Assembly (NCBI RefSeq): GCF_041438805.1
Contig: NZ_CP109190.1
Location: forward strand, 3,348,001-3,412,000
Length of the DNA stretch: 64,000 bases
Source: Streptomyces sp. NBC_01707
Lineage (GTDB): Bacteria; Actinomycetota; Actinomycetes; Streptomycetales; Streptomycetaceae
Reading direction: 5' to 3'
A program made the translations under genes and the position numbers. Under the pieces are notes generated by a model. The model saw only the letters and a program-made list of their open reading frames with translations. It had not been told where the DNA came from and ran no database searches. Below are positions 1 to 7,872 of the stretch, in pieces (position 1 is the first letter of the stretch; each line of letters starts with the position of its first letter).

Positions 1-715
1 AATCCGTGTGCCAGAACGAATCGTTCGCCCCGGACTCCTGCGCCCGCTGGTACGCCTGGCTGTACTCGTCGCGGATCGCCTCCGCGTCCTCCCGCGTCAG
101 GATCACGACCTGCGAGCGGGCCCCCGACGCCATCCAGCAGAACGCGTACGCGAGGATCGCCTCACCCCGGTCCTTCTTCGGGAGGGTCAGCGCCGGCCGA
201 TGGGTGAAATCAAGCGGGGCCGGGGCGGTCGGCTCAAAGTTCCACTCGTCGCCCTCGTGGATCATCCCGACGTGGACCGAGCCGACCCGGCCCGACCGGT
301 ACATCAGCTCGACGTAGCCCTGAGCCATCGGCACGAACACGGCTTGCTTGCCCTCGCGCCGGATGACCGCGTGGCGGCCGTCCGGGATCAGGCCGAACCG
401 GGCGCAGGTCAGGAGCGCCTGCAACAGGGACGCCGGGGTGCAGCGGACCAGGCCCGGCAGGGCGGCCCGCACAGCGGCCAGGAACGCCCCGGTGTCGATG
501 TGCGACGGCAGAGCCCGGGTGAACTCGTTGCCGTACCGCTCCAGCCAGTTCAGTGCGACGTCGGCGATGTCGCCGCCCTCGGCCTGCGCCGACGTGTGCA
601 GCTGCTCCGGCGTCGACGGCTTCGCATCCTCGGCGAGACCGAACACGGTCGCCTCGGCGGTCGGCTGCTCGGTGGTGGCCGCGCGCACACGGTCCTTCAG
701 GGTGGACAGAGACAT
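1..715 (-). CDS. recT: RecT-family phage recombinase (5' part, runs off the left edge)
   Basis: I translated this by hand from ATG at 715 down to base 1 with no stop, giving about 238 residues of an open-ended protein. The middle carries the RecT pattern: a TPASLLQALLTCARFGLIPDG-like helix, then EGKQAVFVPMAQGYVELMYRSG, then a HEGDEW segment. RecT proteins bind single-stranded DNA and anneal homologous strands. They work with a 5'-3' exonuclease, and the YqaJ-type gene directly upstream (2 bp between them) fits that partner role. The pair forms the recombination module of a phage or integrative element. The C-terminus is outside the window. Family assignment is confident; the element's identity is not. 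Confidence 0.85.
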   Translation of the reverse strand, partial: MSLSTLKDRVRAATTEQPTAEATVFGLAEDAKPSTPEQLHTSAQAEGGDIADVALNWLERYGNEFTRALPSHIDTGAFLAAVRAALPGLVRCTPASLLQALLTCARFGLIPDGRHAVIRREGKQAVFVPMAQGYVELMYRSGRVGSVHVGMIHEGDEWNFEPTAPAPLDFTHRPALTLPKKDRGEAILAYAFCWMASGARSQVVILTREDAEAIRDEYSQAYQRAQESGANDSFWHTD

Positions 716-717
716 GT

Positions 718-1788
718 TCAGATTCCCTTCGCGGGGACGAGGAGGCGGCGGGCGCGAAAGGCGGCGTACGTGTCGGGCTCTTCGGCCTTCAACCGTTCGA
801 CGTCGAGGGCGGGCGCCATGTGCGTGTACTTCGCGGCCAGGTCGGGGTGCGCCTCGGCGAACTGCTTCGACGCGAAGGTGCCGTTGCCCTTCCACGTCCA
901 GGCCGGCTTGCCGCCTGCCTTGGCGACCTCGTTCTCGGCGGTGAGCAGCTTCATCTCGTTCTCGACGAGCCGCAGTTCGTCTTTGATGGCCTTCTCGCGC
1001 GCCTTGACGTCGGCGTGCCTGGCGCGCAGCTCCTTGGCCTTCGACGCGTCGATCTCGGCGATGGTCTCGGCCTTCACGGACCAGAGCTTTGCCAGGAGGT
1101 CGGTGGTCGCCTCAAGGCCGTCAGCCGGGGGCTCGAACCCCTCGACGACGTGGCGCTGAAACCACTTCCCGCAGTAGTCGACGAGGTACTCGCACATCTC
1201 CTCGTCGCGCTCCAGGCGGAGCCACTTCAACTTGTTGCCGCCGACGAGCGCGGCCACGAAACCGTGGTCCCAGCCGCCGACAGCCATGCCCCAGTGGCAC
1301 TGAATCGCGGGGGCGTCGGGGACAGCCCCGTCCTCCCACTGGTCCGCCTGATACTCCGAGCGATTTTTGCATTCCAGCAGGCCAGAGGCCGGGCCCGGCC
1401 GCTCGAACGTGTAGCGGTCGACATTCACCCGCTGCCACGGCCGGTCGACGTGCACTAGAGTGCCGGGCGCCTCCGCAGTCTCGACGCCCGACCGCTTCGT
1501 GAACATGTGGGCAATAAAGTCTTCGATCTCAATGCCGATTTCCGCAGCCTCGTTGCCCTTGAACGTCGACCGGCCGTGCTTCTCCTCGAAGACGTGGCGC
1601 GGGCCGGTGTACTTGCCGCCCAGCCCGAGGATTCCGGCAACGTCCGAACCGCCGATACCGGCACGTCGGACCTCCAGCCACTCCTCCCGGGAGGCGTCGG
1701 CGGGCAGCAGCAGGCGCGCGGTGGGCGCGTCGGCCAGGTGCGAGACCGAGCCGGGGACATCGGTCAGCGCGGGCGTCATGGTGGTCAT
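718..1788 (-). CDS. YqaJ-like viral recombinase / exonuclease
   Basis: This 356-residue protein starts at ATG 1788, which overlaps the stop of the upstream gene as ATGA; a GGAAG motif lies 9 bases upstream. The N-terminal half has the YqaJ/lambda-exonuclease layout: EWLEVRRAGIGGSDVAGILG (the R and the GGSDVA motif), EIGIEIEDFIA carrying the acidic E, and LLECKNRS, the E-x-K of the PD-(D/E)XK core, then a conserved QCHWGMAVGG. The C-terminal third is probably helical. Enzymes of this type resect double-stranded ends to feed a RecT annealase, and recT follows 2 bp downstream. A further upstream start at 1842 would run through the neighbouring gene and is less likely. Confidence 0.85.
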   Translation of the reverse strand: MTTMTPALTDVPGSVSHLADAPTARLLLPADASREEWLEVRRAGIGGSDVAGILGLGGKYTGPRHVFEEKHGRSTFKGNEAAEIGIEIEDFIAHMFTKRSGVETAEAPGTLVHVDRPWQRVNVDRYTFERPGPASGLLECKNRSEYQADQWEDGAVPDAPAIQCHWGMAVGGWDHGFVAALVGGNKLKWLRLERDEEMCEYLVDYCGKWFQRHVVEGFEPPADGLEATTDLLAKLWSVKAETIAEIDASKAKELRARHADVKAREKAIKDELRLVENEMKLLTAENEVAKAGGKPAWTWKGNGTFASKQFAEAHPDLAAKYTHMAPALDVERLKAEEPDTYAAFRARRLLVPAKGI

Positions 1789-2078
1789 CGCGCGGTACTT
1801 CCGTTCTTGGCGAGACGAGTACGGACGCGGCAGGCGTCGCACTGGCAGCGAGAGGCGTGGGACAGGGCGGTCCTACGGCGGACACCGGCCATGGCCTCGA
1901 TCTGGGCGGCCAGGAGGAGCGGGTCCTCGGTGCTCCACGCGGAGGTCTCCAGGTCGGCTGTGCCGTCGGTGACGACCGCCTCGAGGAAGTGCACGAGCCG
2001 CAGGAACCGGTCGGGGTTCTCGGACGAGGCGACGCGCAGGAAAGCCGTGTCGGCCGTGCTGGGAATGGCGACCATCAC
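1785..2078 (-). CDS. small phage-type hypothetical protein
   Basis: A 97-residue protein with no family I recognise. It is coupled at both ends: its GTG/ATG start (2078 or 2075) overlaps the stop of the gene before it, and its TGA overlaps the ATG of the YqaJ-like gene. The C-terminal part has CQCDACR, a short cysteine cluster that could bind a metal, in an arginine-rich tail. The tight coupling argues it is a real gene of the recombination operon. Function unknown. Confidence 0.6.
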   Translation of the reverse strand: MMVAIPSTADTAFLRVASSENPDRFLRLVHFLEAVVTDGTADLETSAWSTEDPLLLAAQIEAMAGVRRRTALSHASRCQCDACRVRTRLAKNGSTAR

Positions 2079-2845
2079 TGGACACCGCCCTCGACCACGG
2101 GACCCGACAGGGCGTGCAGGAAGTCAGCAGCCTGCTTCGCCGACATGTGGCCGTTCCGCGAGCGGAGTTCAGCGCGGATGCGATCGGCATCCTCGCTGTG
2201 GCCGTGCACGTCGAGCATTCGCGCGGCCTGCTGGGCGTGCATGCCGCGCGACTTTTTGACGGCGGTGAGGATCAGGCCGGCCGGGCTGTCCTTGGCCGGA
2301 TGGCTGAGAGCCGGGACGGGCGCCGGGACGAGCGGGAGGAGTACCTCCCGGGACTCCTCCAACACCGCTTCGTACATGTCGACGTGGCCGCATTTGTTTG
2401 CCCACCGGTCGGCGACGTACCAGTCCCCGTCGTGGTGGAAGCGGTGAGGGATGACGGTGTCGAAGCCGCGGGGGCCACCGCACTGCGGGCACCGGGTGGA
2501 GACGGTCACGGTGATGATGCCGACTCCGCTGTATCCGGGGCCGTCGCCGTCGTGGCGGATGCGGACGCTCATGCGGTCCGGCAGGACGGGGACCGGCTCG
2601 TCACCGGCGACATACCGCACCCACAGGGCCGTGCCGTCGGTGTGCCGTGCGGCGTACGCCTCGTATGCACCGGCCGGTTCGTAGGCGGGCATCATCTCCG
2701 CGATCGGGACCCGACGCGCGACGGTCTTGGCGCTCGAACTGCTGGGGTAGAGGGCGGCCATCACCCAATGACCGCGTTCCTCGCGGGCCAGGGCGGTAGC
2801 CGAGGCGTGGTCGGGATGCACCCGGTAGACGCTGCGGGACTTCAC
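2075..2845 (-). CDS. hypothetical phage/ICE protein with a CxxC motif
   Basis: A 256-residue protein starting at GTG 2845, which overlaps the previous stop as GTGA. The central part has CPQCGGPRGFD and later NKCGHVDMYEAV, which could form a small zinc-binding unit. The C-terminal 70 residues are helical and end in a segment (MSAKQAADFLHAL) that resembles a repeated MHAQQAARML motif about 40 residues earlier, suggesting two similar helical hairpins. I do not recognise a family. Its place in the ATGA-linked cluster leading to YqaJ and RecT suggests a phage early-region gene. Confidence 0.6.
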   Translation of the reverse strand: MKSRSVYRVHPDHASATALAREERGHWVMAALYPSSSSAKTVARRVPIAEMMPAYEPAGAYEAYAARHTDGTALWVRYVAGDEPVPVLPDRMSVRIRHDGDGPGYSGVGIITVTVSTRCPQCGGPRGFDTVIPHRFHHDGDWYVADRWANKCGHVDMYEAVLEESREVLLPLVPAPVPALSHPAKDSPAGLILTAVKKSRGMHAQQAARMLDVHGHSEDADRIRAELRSRNGHMSAKQAADFLHALSGPVVEGGVQ

Positions 2846-3015
2846 GACTGGTCACCTCCACGCGGCCGGGACACCCGGGCGAGCTCGGCGCACTGGCGGC
2901 AGCCGGCCGCCTGGTGGGGCTCTTCCACCGGCGCGGTCGCCGTGCGGTGCGCGACGATCGAGGCGGGCAAAAGGACGACGGCCGCGATCACGGCTGCCAG
3001 GACGAGTTCGCTCAT
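2842..3015 (-). CDS. small single-pass membrane protein
   Basis: The ATG at 3015 gives 57 residues: a hydrophobic N-terminal helix (LVLAAVIAAVVLLPASIVA), then a short cytoplasmic or surface tail with CRQC. An upstream start would add 29 non-conserved-looking residues, so I prefer 3015, which also overlaps the stop of the next upstream mini-gene as ATGA. Function unknown; small membrane proteins are common in phage and conjugative-element early operons. Confidence 0.5.
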   Translation of the reverse strand: MSELVLAAVIAAVVLLPASIVAHRTATAPVEEPHQAAGCRQCAELARVSRPRGGDQS

Positions 3016-3149
3016 CGGGCACCCCCGGCGGCGGTCTGCCGGGGCAGGGTGGCCAGCGCGCTGCGCGTCCTCAGCTGGGACAGGTAACGTAGCGGCCCGC
3101 ACAGAGGGCAGGTCTTCGGGTTGTGATCACAGCTAAAGTTCCTACTCAC
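3012..3149 (-). CDS. 45-aa zinc-ribbon-like mini-protein
   Basis: Hand translation from GTG at 3149 gives 45 residues and stops at a TGA overlapping the next ATG. GAGGAA lies just upstream as a ribosome binding site. The N-terminus has CDHNPKTCPLCG, that is C-x2-H-x4-C-x2-C, which would coordinate one zinc. The rest is basic. Reading-frame coupling and the metal motif make it a likely real gene. It appears to be the first gene of the leftward operon ending in recT. Confidence 0.5.
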   Translation of the reverse strand: MSRNFSCDHNPKTCPLCGPLRYLSQLRTRSALATLPRQTAAGGAR

Positions 3150-3241
3150 GGTTCCTCGATTTCGTTCGAGTGGTTGAGGTTCCGGCGACGCTGGGGGCGG
3201 CGACTAAGGCCCGGTATGGCCCGTCGCCCCGGCGGCGTCGC

Positions 3242-3565
3242 CTACGAGACAGCGGCGCTGCGACGCGACCCCGAGGGCCGAATCCCACGGAGGGCGCGGA
3301 CGCGCTCCGGCTCCGGCTCCGCCCTCATCTCTTGGCCTTCGTCGGCCGAGAGGAGTTCGAGCACGCCGACGGGCAGGACGGTGAACATGGCCTGGATGAG
3401 CGCGAGTTCGCAGTCGCAGAACACCGGGGACTGCCCGAACTTCTGGTGAGGCAGGCGGCTGATGTTGTCCTCCAGCCACCGCCGGTTGCAGCCCAACTTC
3501 TCGGCGGCCCGGTCGTAGTCGAAGTTCCGGACGCTCGCGCAGCGGCAGTAGGCGCGGCGCGTCAT
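3242..3565 (-). CDS. excisionase-like helix-turn-helix protein
   Basis: A 107-residue protein starting at ATG 3565. Residues about 15-45 (DYDRAAEKLGCNRRWLEDNISRLPHQKFGQ) read like a MerR/Xis-type winged helix: an AA-x-x-LG helix-turn-helix followed by a turn and wing. The C-terminus is arginine- and proline-rich. Small HTH proteins of this kind act as recombination directionality factors or DNA-binding adaptors in actinomycete prophages and integrative elements. The integrase is 12 kb away, so a direct partnership is only possible, not shown. Confidence 0.55.
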   Translation of the reverse strand: MTRRAYCRCASVRNFDYDRAAEKLGCNRRWLEDNISRLPHQKFGQSPVFCDCELALIQAMFTVLPVGVLELLSADEGQEMRAEPEPERVRALRGIRPSGSRRSAAVS

Positions 3566-3617
3566 GCCGCTACCTCGGTGCGCTGGGCCCGGGCGACGGT
3601 GCCGAGCTGGAGGCCGC

Positions 3618-3833
3618 TCACGCCGCCTCGCTCTGGTGGACCAGGTCGTCGAGGCTGATCTCGTACGCCTCGCTCAGAGCAACCAGCGTCGACAGGCTCG
3701 GCGTGGTGCGGCCGGCGATTAGGCGCCACATCGTCGAGTTCTTGACTCCGATGCGCTGGGCGATGCCGCTGGGTGTCTTCTGTCCGGCCGCCGTCGCCGC
3801 CTTAAGGAGCAGGTCGGTTCGAAGGAGCAACAC
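3618..3833 (-). CDS. XRE-family repressor (Cro/cI type)
   Basis: The GTG at 3833 is preceded by a very good GGGAGGTG ribosome site and gives 71 residues. They form one Xre helix-turn-helix: TPSGIAQRIGVKNSTMWRLIAG, then TTPSLSTLVALSEAYEISLDDLV. It is divergent from a second XRE regulator at 4072, and the 240 bp between them carry a palindrome array. The arrangement looks like a phage or ICE immunity switch, with this gene on the side of the recombination operon. The longer frame back to 4022 runs through the repeats and is not credible. Confidence 0.75.
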   Translation of the reverse strand: MLLLRTDLLLKAATAAGQKTPSGIAQRIGVKNSTMWRLIAGRTTPSLSTLVALSEAYEISLDDLVHQSEAA

Positions 3834-3852
3834 AGAAGCACCTCCCTTCGGT

Positions 3853-4056
3853 GTGCATGCATGCACGTTTGCTTGCATGCATGCACCATAGCACTTGCAT
3901 GCGCGCAAGCACTCCCCCGAAGGTCCGGTTCCACTTGTGCTTTTAGAGTGGACGTACGCCCGCGCACCACCACAACGGCCTGCATAATCAAGACCAAGCT
4001 GGGTTGACCTGCGCAAATGCATGCATGCAAGCCCCTATCGGCGTGCTTGCATGCAC
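3853..4056. promoter_or_regulatory. operator array between divergent XRE genes
   Basis: At least five copies of a TGCATGCA-centred palindrome occur here: GTGCATGCATGCAC at 3853-3866, TGCATGCATGCA at 3874-3885, CTTGCATGCGCGCAAG at 3894-3909, TGCATGCATGCA at 4018-4029 and GTGCTTGCATGCAC at 4043-4056. Three lie beside the leftward gene and two beside the rightward gene. The symmetry and position are those expected of repressor sites controlling two opposed promoters. That one of the two XRE proteins binds here is inference. Confidence 0.7.
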
Positions 4057-4071
4057 GCTAAAGTCCCCCGC

Positions 4072-4512
4072 ATGGACACCCCCGCCTCAGCAGCCGCCCA
4101 GGCCTTCGCCCGCTTCCTGACGGAAGCCGCAGCCAAGGCCGGCTACGACGTCACCTCCGGTGCGGGCGGTCGCAAGCGGCTCGCCGCAGACAGCGGCATG
4201 AGCGCGTCCGCCATCAGTCGCACCCTCGACGGCAAGACCCTCCCTCGCCCCTCCCAGATGGAAGGGCTCGCGAAGGCGGTGAACGTAGATATCCAAACGA
4301 TGCTCGTCCGAGGCAACGTCATTTCGGGTGAATCCTGGAATGATCCGAATGAACCGCATGTACGCTCGGCATCTCTAACCCCTGAGGACGCAGCAGACAG
4401 TTGGGGCATCACTGACCCCATGATTCGCAAGATGCTCATCAGCAACATCCAGCAGGCGATCCGCCTGCAACGGGAGGCTGAGACCGAGGGGGGCGCTGCA
4501 TCGAGGGGGTAA
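4072..4512 (+). CDS. XRE-family transcriptional regulator
   Basis: A 146-residue protein. An N-terminal HTH (RKRLAADSGMSASAISRTLDG, then PRPSQMEGLAKAVNVDIQTML) is followed by a helical tail ending in QQAIRLQREAETEGG. ATG 4072 has no ribosome site; the last palindrome ends only 15 bases upstream, so the transcript may be leaderless. It is followed after 3 bp by a membrane protein gene. It faces the small XRE gene at 3618-3833 and probably forms the other half of a two-repressor switch. Confidence 0.75.
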   Translation: MDTPASAAAQAFARFLTEAAAKAGYDVTSGAGGRKRLAADSGMSASAISRTLDGKTLPRPSQMEGLAKAVNVDIQTMLVRGNVISGESWNDPNEPHVRSASLTPEDAADSWGITDPMIRKMLISNIQQAIRLQREAETEGGAASRG

Positions 4513-4515
4513 TAC

Positions 4516-5073
4516 GTGCTCGTCCAGAGGCGCCGATTCACCGGCCAACTCGTCGTCATTGCGACCACTTTGGGGACGTCAATCTACGGCGGCAGCGTCG
4601 GGATTTCTGGCCTTCGCCATGGCAACTGGATCCGCGCCGTAGGCGGAACCACGGTGCTCACCATCGGGGCCATCTTCAGCGCCGTCCTCCTGATCCGCGG
4701 CTGGCTGGTCCGGCACAGCGCGTCCATGCGCAGTGACCTTGAGACCCTGGCCACCGAACGACGCGCCGTGGAAGACACCGCGCGCCTCGTCGAACGGCAG
4801 ACCGCGACCAATCAGCTGCGCATCGAGAGCATCCAGAAACGACTGGACGACACCCTCGACGAACTGAGCCGCGAACGAGGCCAGCGCATAGCCGTCCAAC
4901 GCGAACTGCGCGAACTGACCGAGGAACACAACCTCCTCATCCAGGAGACGCTGCAGGCCGGCGCCGACCGCTTCGTTCGCCGGTCCAAGGCCCGCGGCGA
5001 CACCCAGACTCCCACCAGACAGCGCGCCCGGATCCCGAACACGGCAGCCCGCGGGGACCACGACCGCGTCTGA
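4516..5073 (+). CDS. membrane protein with coiled coil
   Basis: The GTG at 4516 follows the XRE stop by 3 bases, with GAGGGGG overlapping the end of that gene as ribosome site. The 185 residues have two hydrophobic segments (about 10-30 and 40-62) and then a long charged coiled coil (about 70-150, heptad-like ERQTATNQLRIESIQKRLDD). The tail is basic. Topology suggests a small inner-membrane anchor with a cytoplasmic rod. The gene is co-transcribed with the regulator and ends at a strong terminator. Function unknown. Confidence 0.65.
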   Translation: MLVQRRRFTGQLVVIATTLGTSIYGGSVGISGLRHGNWIRAVGGTTVLTIGAIFSAVLLIRGWLVRHSASMRSDLETLATERRAVEDTARLVERQTATNQLRIESIQKRLDDTLDELSRERGQRIAVQRELRELTEEHNLLIQETLQAGADRFVRRSKARGDTQTPTRQRARIPNTAARGDHDRV

Positions 5074-5140
5074 CAACGTGTTGAGTGAATCGATTCGCCC
5101 GGCCTTCGGTAGGGCGCACCCTCCCCTCATGCGCACACAA

Positions 5141-5168
5141 AAAGGGCCCCGGACGTCGGGGCCCCTTT
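5141..5168. terminator. strong intrinsic-type hairpin
   Basis: AAAGGGCCCCG at 5141-5151 pairs with CGGGGCCCCTTT at 5157-5168 around a GACGT loop, giving an 11-bp stem. A-rich and T-rich flanks make it usable from both sides. It closes the XRE/membrane-protein operon. Confidence 0.8.
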
Positions 5169-5240
5169 CGTTGCCTTAGGCCACTAGGTCCTGTACTTGG
5201 TGATCTAGCAACGGTCGAACGCTGTGCTATTCATGGGCAG

Positions 5241-5870
5241 GTGACGGCTTCCAAAACATCCAGCAGGCCCTTCGACGCGGTCCTGTGCGACCTCGACAAC
5301 GTGATCCGCTTCTACGACATGGCTCCGCTGGCCGAGTTGGAACGCGGCGTGGGACTTGCCGAGGGCACCACCGCAGAGGTGGCCTAGGCCGGCCTAGGCC
5401 CCTGAAGTGGACCTGCCGATCCTCCTCGGCAAGATCACTAAGGAGGCATGGGTGGACTCCATCGCGTCGGCGCTGTCCGACCAGATACCGCTGAGGCATG
5501 CCCGCGACCTGGGAATGGCGCTTGCCGATGCTCCGTTCCGGGCCGACGACGTGGTGGTGGCCATGCTGCGCCGGGTGCGGGGACATGTGCCCCTGGTCCT
5601 GGTGACCAACGCGACCCTGGAGCTGGAGCGTGACCTTGAGTCGATGGGGCTGGCGGATTTCGCGGACCACGTCGTCAGCAGTGCCCGAGTGGGAGTGGCC
5701 AAGCCTGACCAGGTGATCTACGAGATCGCAGCTGAGCGGGCCGGAGTCGCCGCCCACCGGTGCCTGTTCGTGGACGACCGCTGGGAGAACGTCGAGACCG
5801 CCGTCTCGCTCGGGATGACCGGCGTGCACTACCAGGGGCCTGCCGACCTCCAGAAGGGACTTTCTACCCG
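5241..5870 (+). pseudogene. HAD-family hydrolase, disrupted
   Basis: Starting at GTG 5241, the N-terminus carries the HAD nucleophile motif LCDLDNVIRFYD, but the frame stops at a TAG at 5385. The rest of the protein resumes in another frame from about 5407, with motif II LVTNAT, a motif III lysine in VAKPD and the acidic pair FVDDR. At the break lies an exact tandem duplication of GGCCTAGGCC (5381-5390 and 5391-5400). Removing one copy restores the frame but leaves the TAG, so the gene has at least two lesions. Its 3' end then runs into the IS remnant. A former phosphatase of the haloacid dehalogenase family; inactive now. Confidence 0.75.
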
Positions 5871-5925
5871 GCGATTGAGAAGCCCCTCTCCTTCGGCGCC
5901 GGCCCAGGGGCTGTTCGGGGTGCGA

Positions 5926-6200
5926 TCATGTGGCGGGGCGAAGGCTGCGGATCCAGATGATCGAACCCCGCAACTGAAGCCCGGCCAGGTAGCTGTCCGG
6001 CATCTTGTCGTAACGAGTGGCCACGCCACGCTTCATCTTGTTGATCAGCCGTTCCACAGTGTTGCGCTCTCGGTAGAGATCCGCGTCATGGGAGACCGGA
6101 CGCCCGCCCCGGTTCCTCGTTTCCTGCGGTTCGCAGCCTGATCGATCTTCTCCGGAATCACTACGCCCGTCGGCGACCGCTGTTCCCCGTGGTTTCCCGT
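5926..6200 (-). pseudogene. IS5-family transposase remnant (C-terminal end)
   Basis: Read leftwards, the segment GRPVSHDADLYRERNTVERL followed by INKMKRGVATRYDKM matches the C-terminal block of IS5-type DDE transposases, with E of the triad in NTVER. The preceding part (VVIPEKIDQAANRRKRG) is in a different frame, so there is a frameshift near 6112. The N-terminal two thirds are missing. This is a dead fragment; it abuts the broken HAD gene and may mark the event that truncated it. Confidence 0.75.
6181..6200. repeat. GTTCCCCGTG-type tandem repeat
   Basis: Two adjacent 10-bp units (GTTCCCCGTG, GTTTCCCGTC) resemble the tandem repeats at 11.86 and 12.32 kb and, in form, those beside the integrase at 17.51 kb. 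A possible relic of integrase arm sites. Confidence 0.35.
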
Positions 6201-6264
6201 CCAATCGGGCCCGGATGGGGCACGGCGTCGGGGGCTGCTGCTCGGGGGTGATCGATCGTGCCGC

Positions 6265-6714
6265 ATGATGTCCGGCATGTCACTGACCTTTGGCCCGGAC
6301 CGGCAGACCCGCGAGTTCCAGTGTGACTGCTGCCAAGCTCCGATCGAACGGGCGTGGAACTTCATCCACGCTGACGGTGCCGCGTACGCCGTCTACTTCG
6401 CGAACTGCTACCACCACAAGGACAAGGATCACGATGCGTGGATAGACGTGATCTTCGGGACCTGGGGCGCTGGAGCTGAACAGTGGGGCGATCACGTCTC
6501 GTTCGCCTGCCGGGTCGGTCCAGTGGCTGGGCAGAACACGCCGGCTTCGACCTTGGTGACTGCCGGGCTCGCGCACCCCGACGGTCCACTGTTCGGCACC
6601 AAGCTCGATCGTGAGGCTGCTCTCCATCACCCGAGATTGTCGGAGTTCTGGGACGTATCCGACTTCATCCTGGAGCACGACCCGCTCGTACGCGCCCACG
6701 TCTACGGGCGCTGA
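6265..6714 (+). CDS. hypothetical protein
   Basis: A 149-residue protein starting at ATG 6265 (6277 is also possible). The N-terminus has REFQCDCCQAPIERAWNFIH, a CxC-C cluster followed by a typical beta segment; the centre is rich in aromatic residues (DHDAWIDVIFGTWGAGAEQWGDHVSFACRVGP). I do not recognise the family, but codon bias is typical and there are no frameshifts. The next gene follows about 100 bp downstream on the same strand. It may be a small accessory gene of the immunity or stress type; nothing more can be said from sequence. Confidence 0.55.
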   Translation: MMSGMSLTFGPDRQTREFQCDCCQAPIERAWNFIHADGAAYAVYFANCYHHKDKDHDAWIDVIFGTWGAGAEQWGDHVSFACRVGPVAGQNTPASTLVTAGLAHPDGPLFGTKLDREAALHHPRLSEFWDVSDFILEHDPLVRAHVYGR

Positions 6715-6817
6715 CACACGAAGCTGGCTAGGCTCTATGGCCAGGCCAAACCAGCGGGGCACGGTCCATCGATTCAACGGACACGGGTACGGGCCGCTCA
6801 AACGTGGGGTGGGGTGG

Positions 6818-7336
6818 ATGAACGCAGTTGAGCGCGAGCGCTGGGAGATGTGGGCCGAAGGCGGCGTGGGGCCAATACGGTTCGGCATGTCTCCAGCCGA
6901 GGTCGCCGAGGCACTGCTGGCCTCCGAGCCGGAGGCTCGGGTTGGCGGCCCCTACGGGCAGGAAGACTTCCCGGGCGGGGTGAAGGTGTTCTACGCCGCG
7001 GGCAAGCTTGTATGCGTGGCGCTGGATGCGGTCACCGGTCCGCAGTTCTTCCTGGCAGGCTTCCCACTGGCCGGCCGCGATCCAGCGCAGGGCCACCAGT
7101 TCCTGCTGGACCACGCCGCCGAGAACGGGAACTGGGTGCTCTACACCCCTGACGGTTCGCTCGCCCTGACCGATCTCGGACTGCTCCTGCGCTCGCAACA
7201 GGTCGGGGAAGCGCTCCTAACGCGCCCGCTCTTCGTGAAGGAGGAGTGGTTCGAGTCGCAGTACTACCGCGACCACCTTCCGTTGGAAGATGCCCCGGGC
7301 TGGGTGCCCGAGTACCCATTCCCCGCCGTGCCCTAA
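6818..7336 (+). CDS. hypothetical protein
   Basis: From ATG 6818, with GTGGGGTGGGG upstream as a plausible ribosome site, this gives 172 residues. The N-terminal segment (GPIRFGMSPAEVAEAL) is the start seen in several small globular actinomycete proteins of unknown role that begin with a short beta strand and an amphipathic helix. No membrane segment, signal peptide or cysteine cluster is visible. The longer frame back to 6611 is unlikely because it overlaps the previous gene. Function unknown. Confidence 0.55.
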   Translation: MNAVERERWEMWAEGGVGPIRFGMSPAEVAEALLASEPEARVGGPYGQEDFPGGVKVFYAAGKLVCVALDAVTGPQFFLAGFPLAGRDPAQGHQFLLDHAAENGNWVLYTPDGSLALTDLGLLLRSQQVGEALLTRPLFVKEEWFESQYYRDHLPLEDAPGWVPEYPFPAVP

Positions 7337-7525
7337 CGGGACAACAGCCCGTCAAGTGCCCGTGCGGCATCTGACTAGGAGTTCGATCCACCCGCTGCCT
7401 GTCGGGCTCCACCCGTGCACACCCGGGCCGTTCGCGACCGCTGAACGCTGCGGCTGTCCATAGTCGTTGATATCAAAGCTGGATGTCAGCGGAACAGCTC
7501 CGGCATTGGGCAGACTTCCAACGGT

Positions 7526-7684
7526 TCATCCGGTTCGGTCGGCCCATTTCCCCCACGCATGGCGACTGGTGCACTTCCACAGCGCACGGCACGTCCGTTT
7601 ACCGTCGTCCTCCCGCACACAGAGCACGAATCCGCCGAACTGCATGGCTTGGCTGCGCTCAGGGCAGGCTGGGGCGTCGGTCAT
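7526..7684 (-). CDS. possible small Cys-containing protein
   Basis: From ATG 7684, with AAGGTG 7 bases upstream, this gives 52 residues with four cysteines (CPERSQAMQFGGFVLC, then TCRALWKC) that could form a zinc ribbon. No other credible gene occupies 7337-7872, and the rest of that stretch shows nothing I can support. Weak but plausible. Confidence 0.35.
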   Translation of the reverse strand: MTDAPACPERSQAMQFGGFVLCVREDDGKRTCRALWKCTSRHAWGKWADRTG

Positions 7685-7828
7685 GCTGCGCACCTTAACG
7701 GAGCGCGAGGACGCCAAGCTCTGAGCTTTGGAATCCCCGATCTTCCACTCGCTCACAGGTGTCTGACCAGCGTATATGGGTGCCAGGGTGACCTCTGGGG
7801 CTCCCCGTGGCACCCGCCGTTGACCGCC

Positions 7829-7853
7829 GTTCCCCGTCCTACCTGGCACGCTC
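7829..7853. repeat. GTTCCCCGT ... TGGCACGCTCG repeat
   Basis: The 11-mer TGGCACGCTCG (7843-7853), preceded by GTTCCCCGT, recurs in the same order at 11860-11894. Possible relic of an attachment site. Confidence 0.35.
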
Positions 7854-7872
7854 GATGTGGCCAAGGGTTGCC

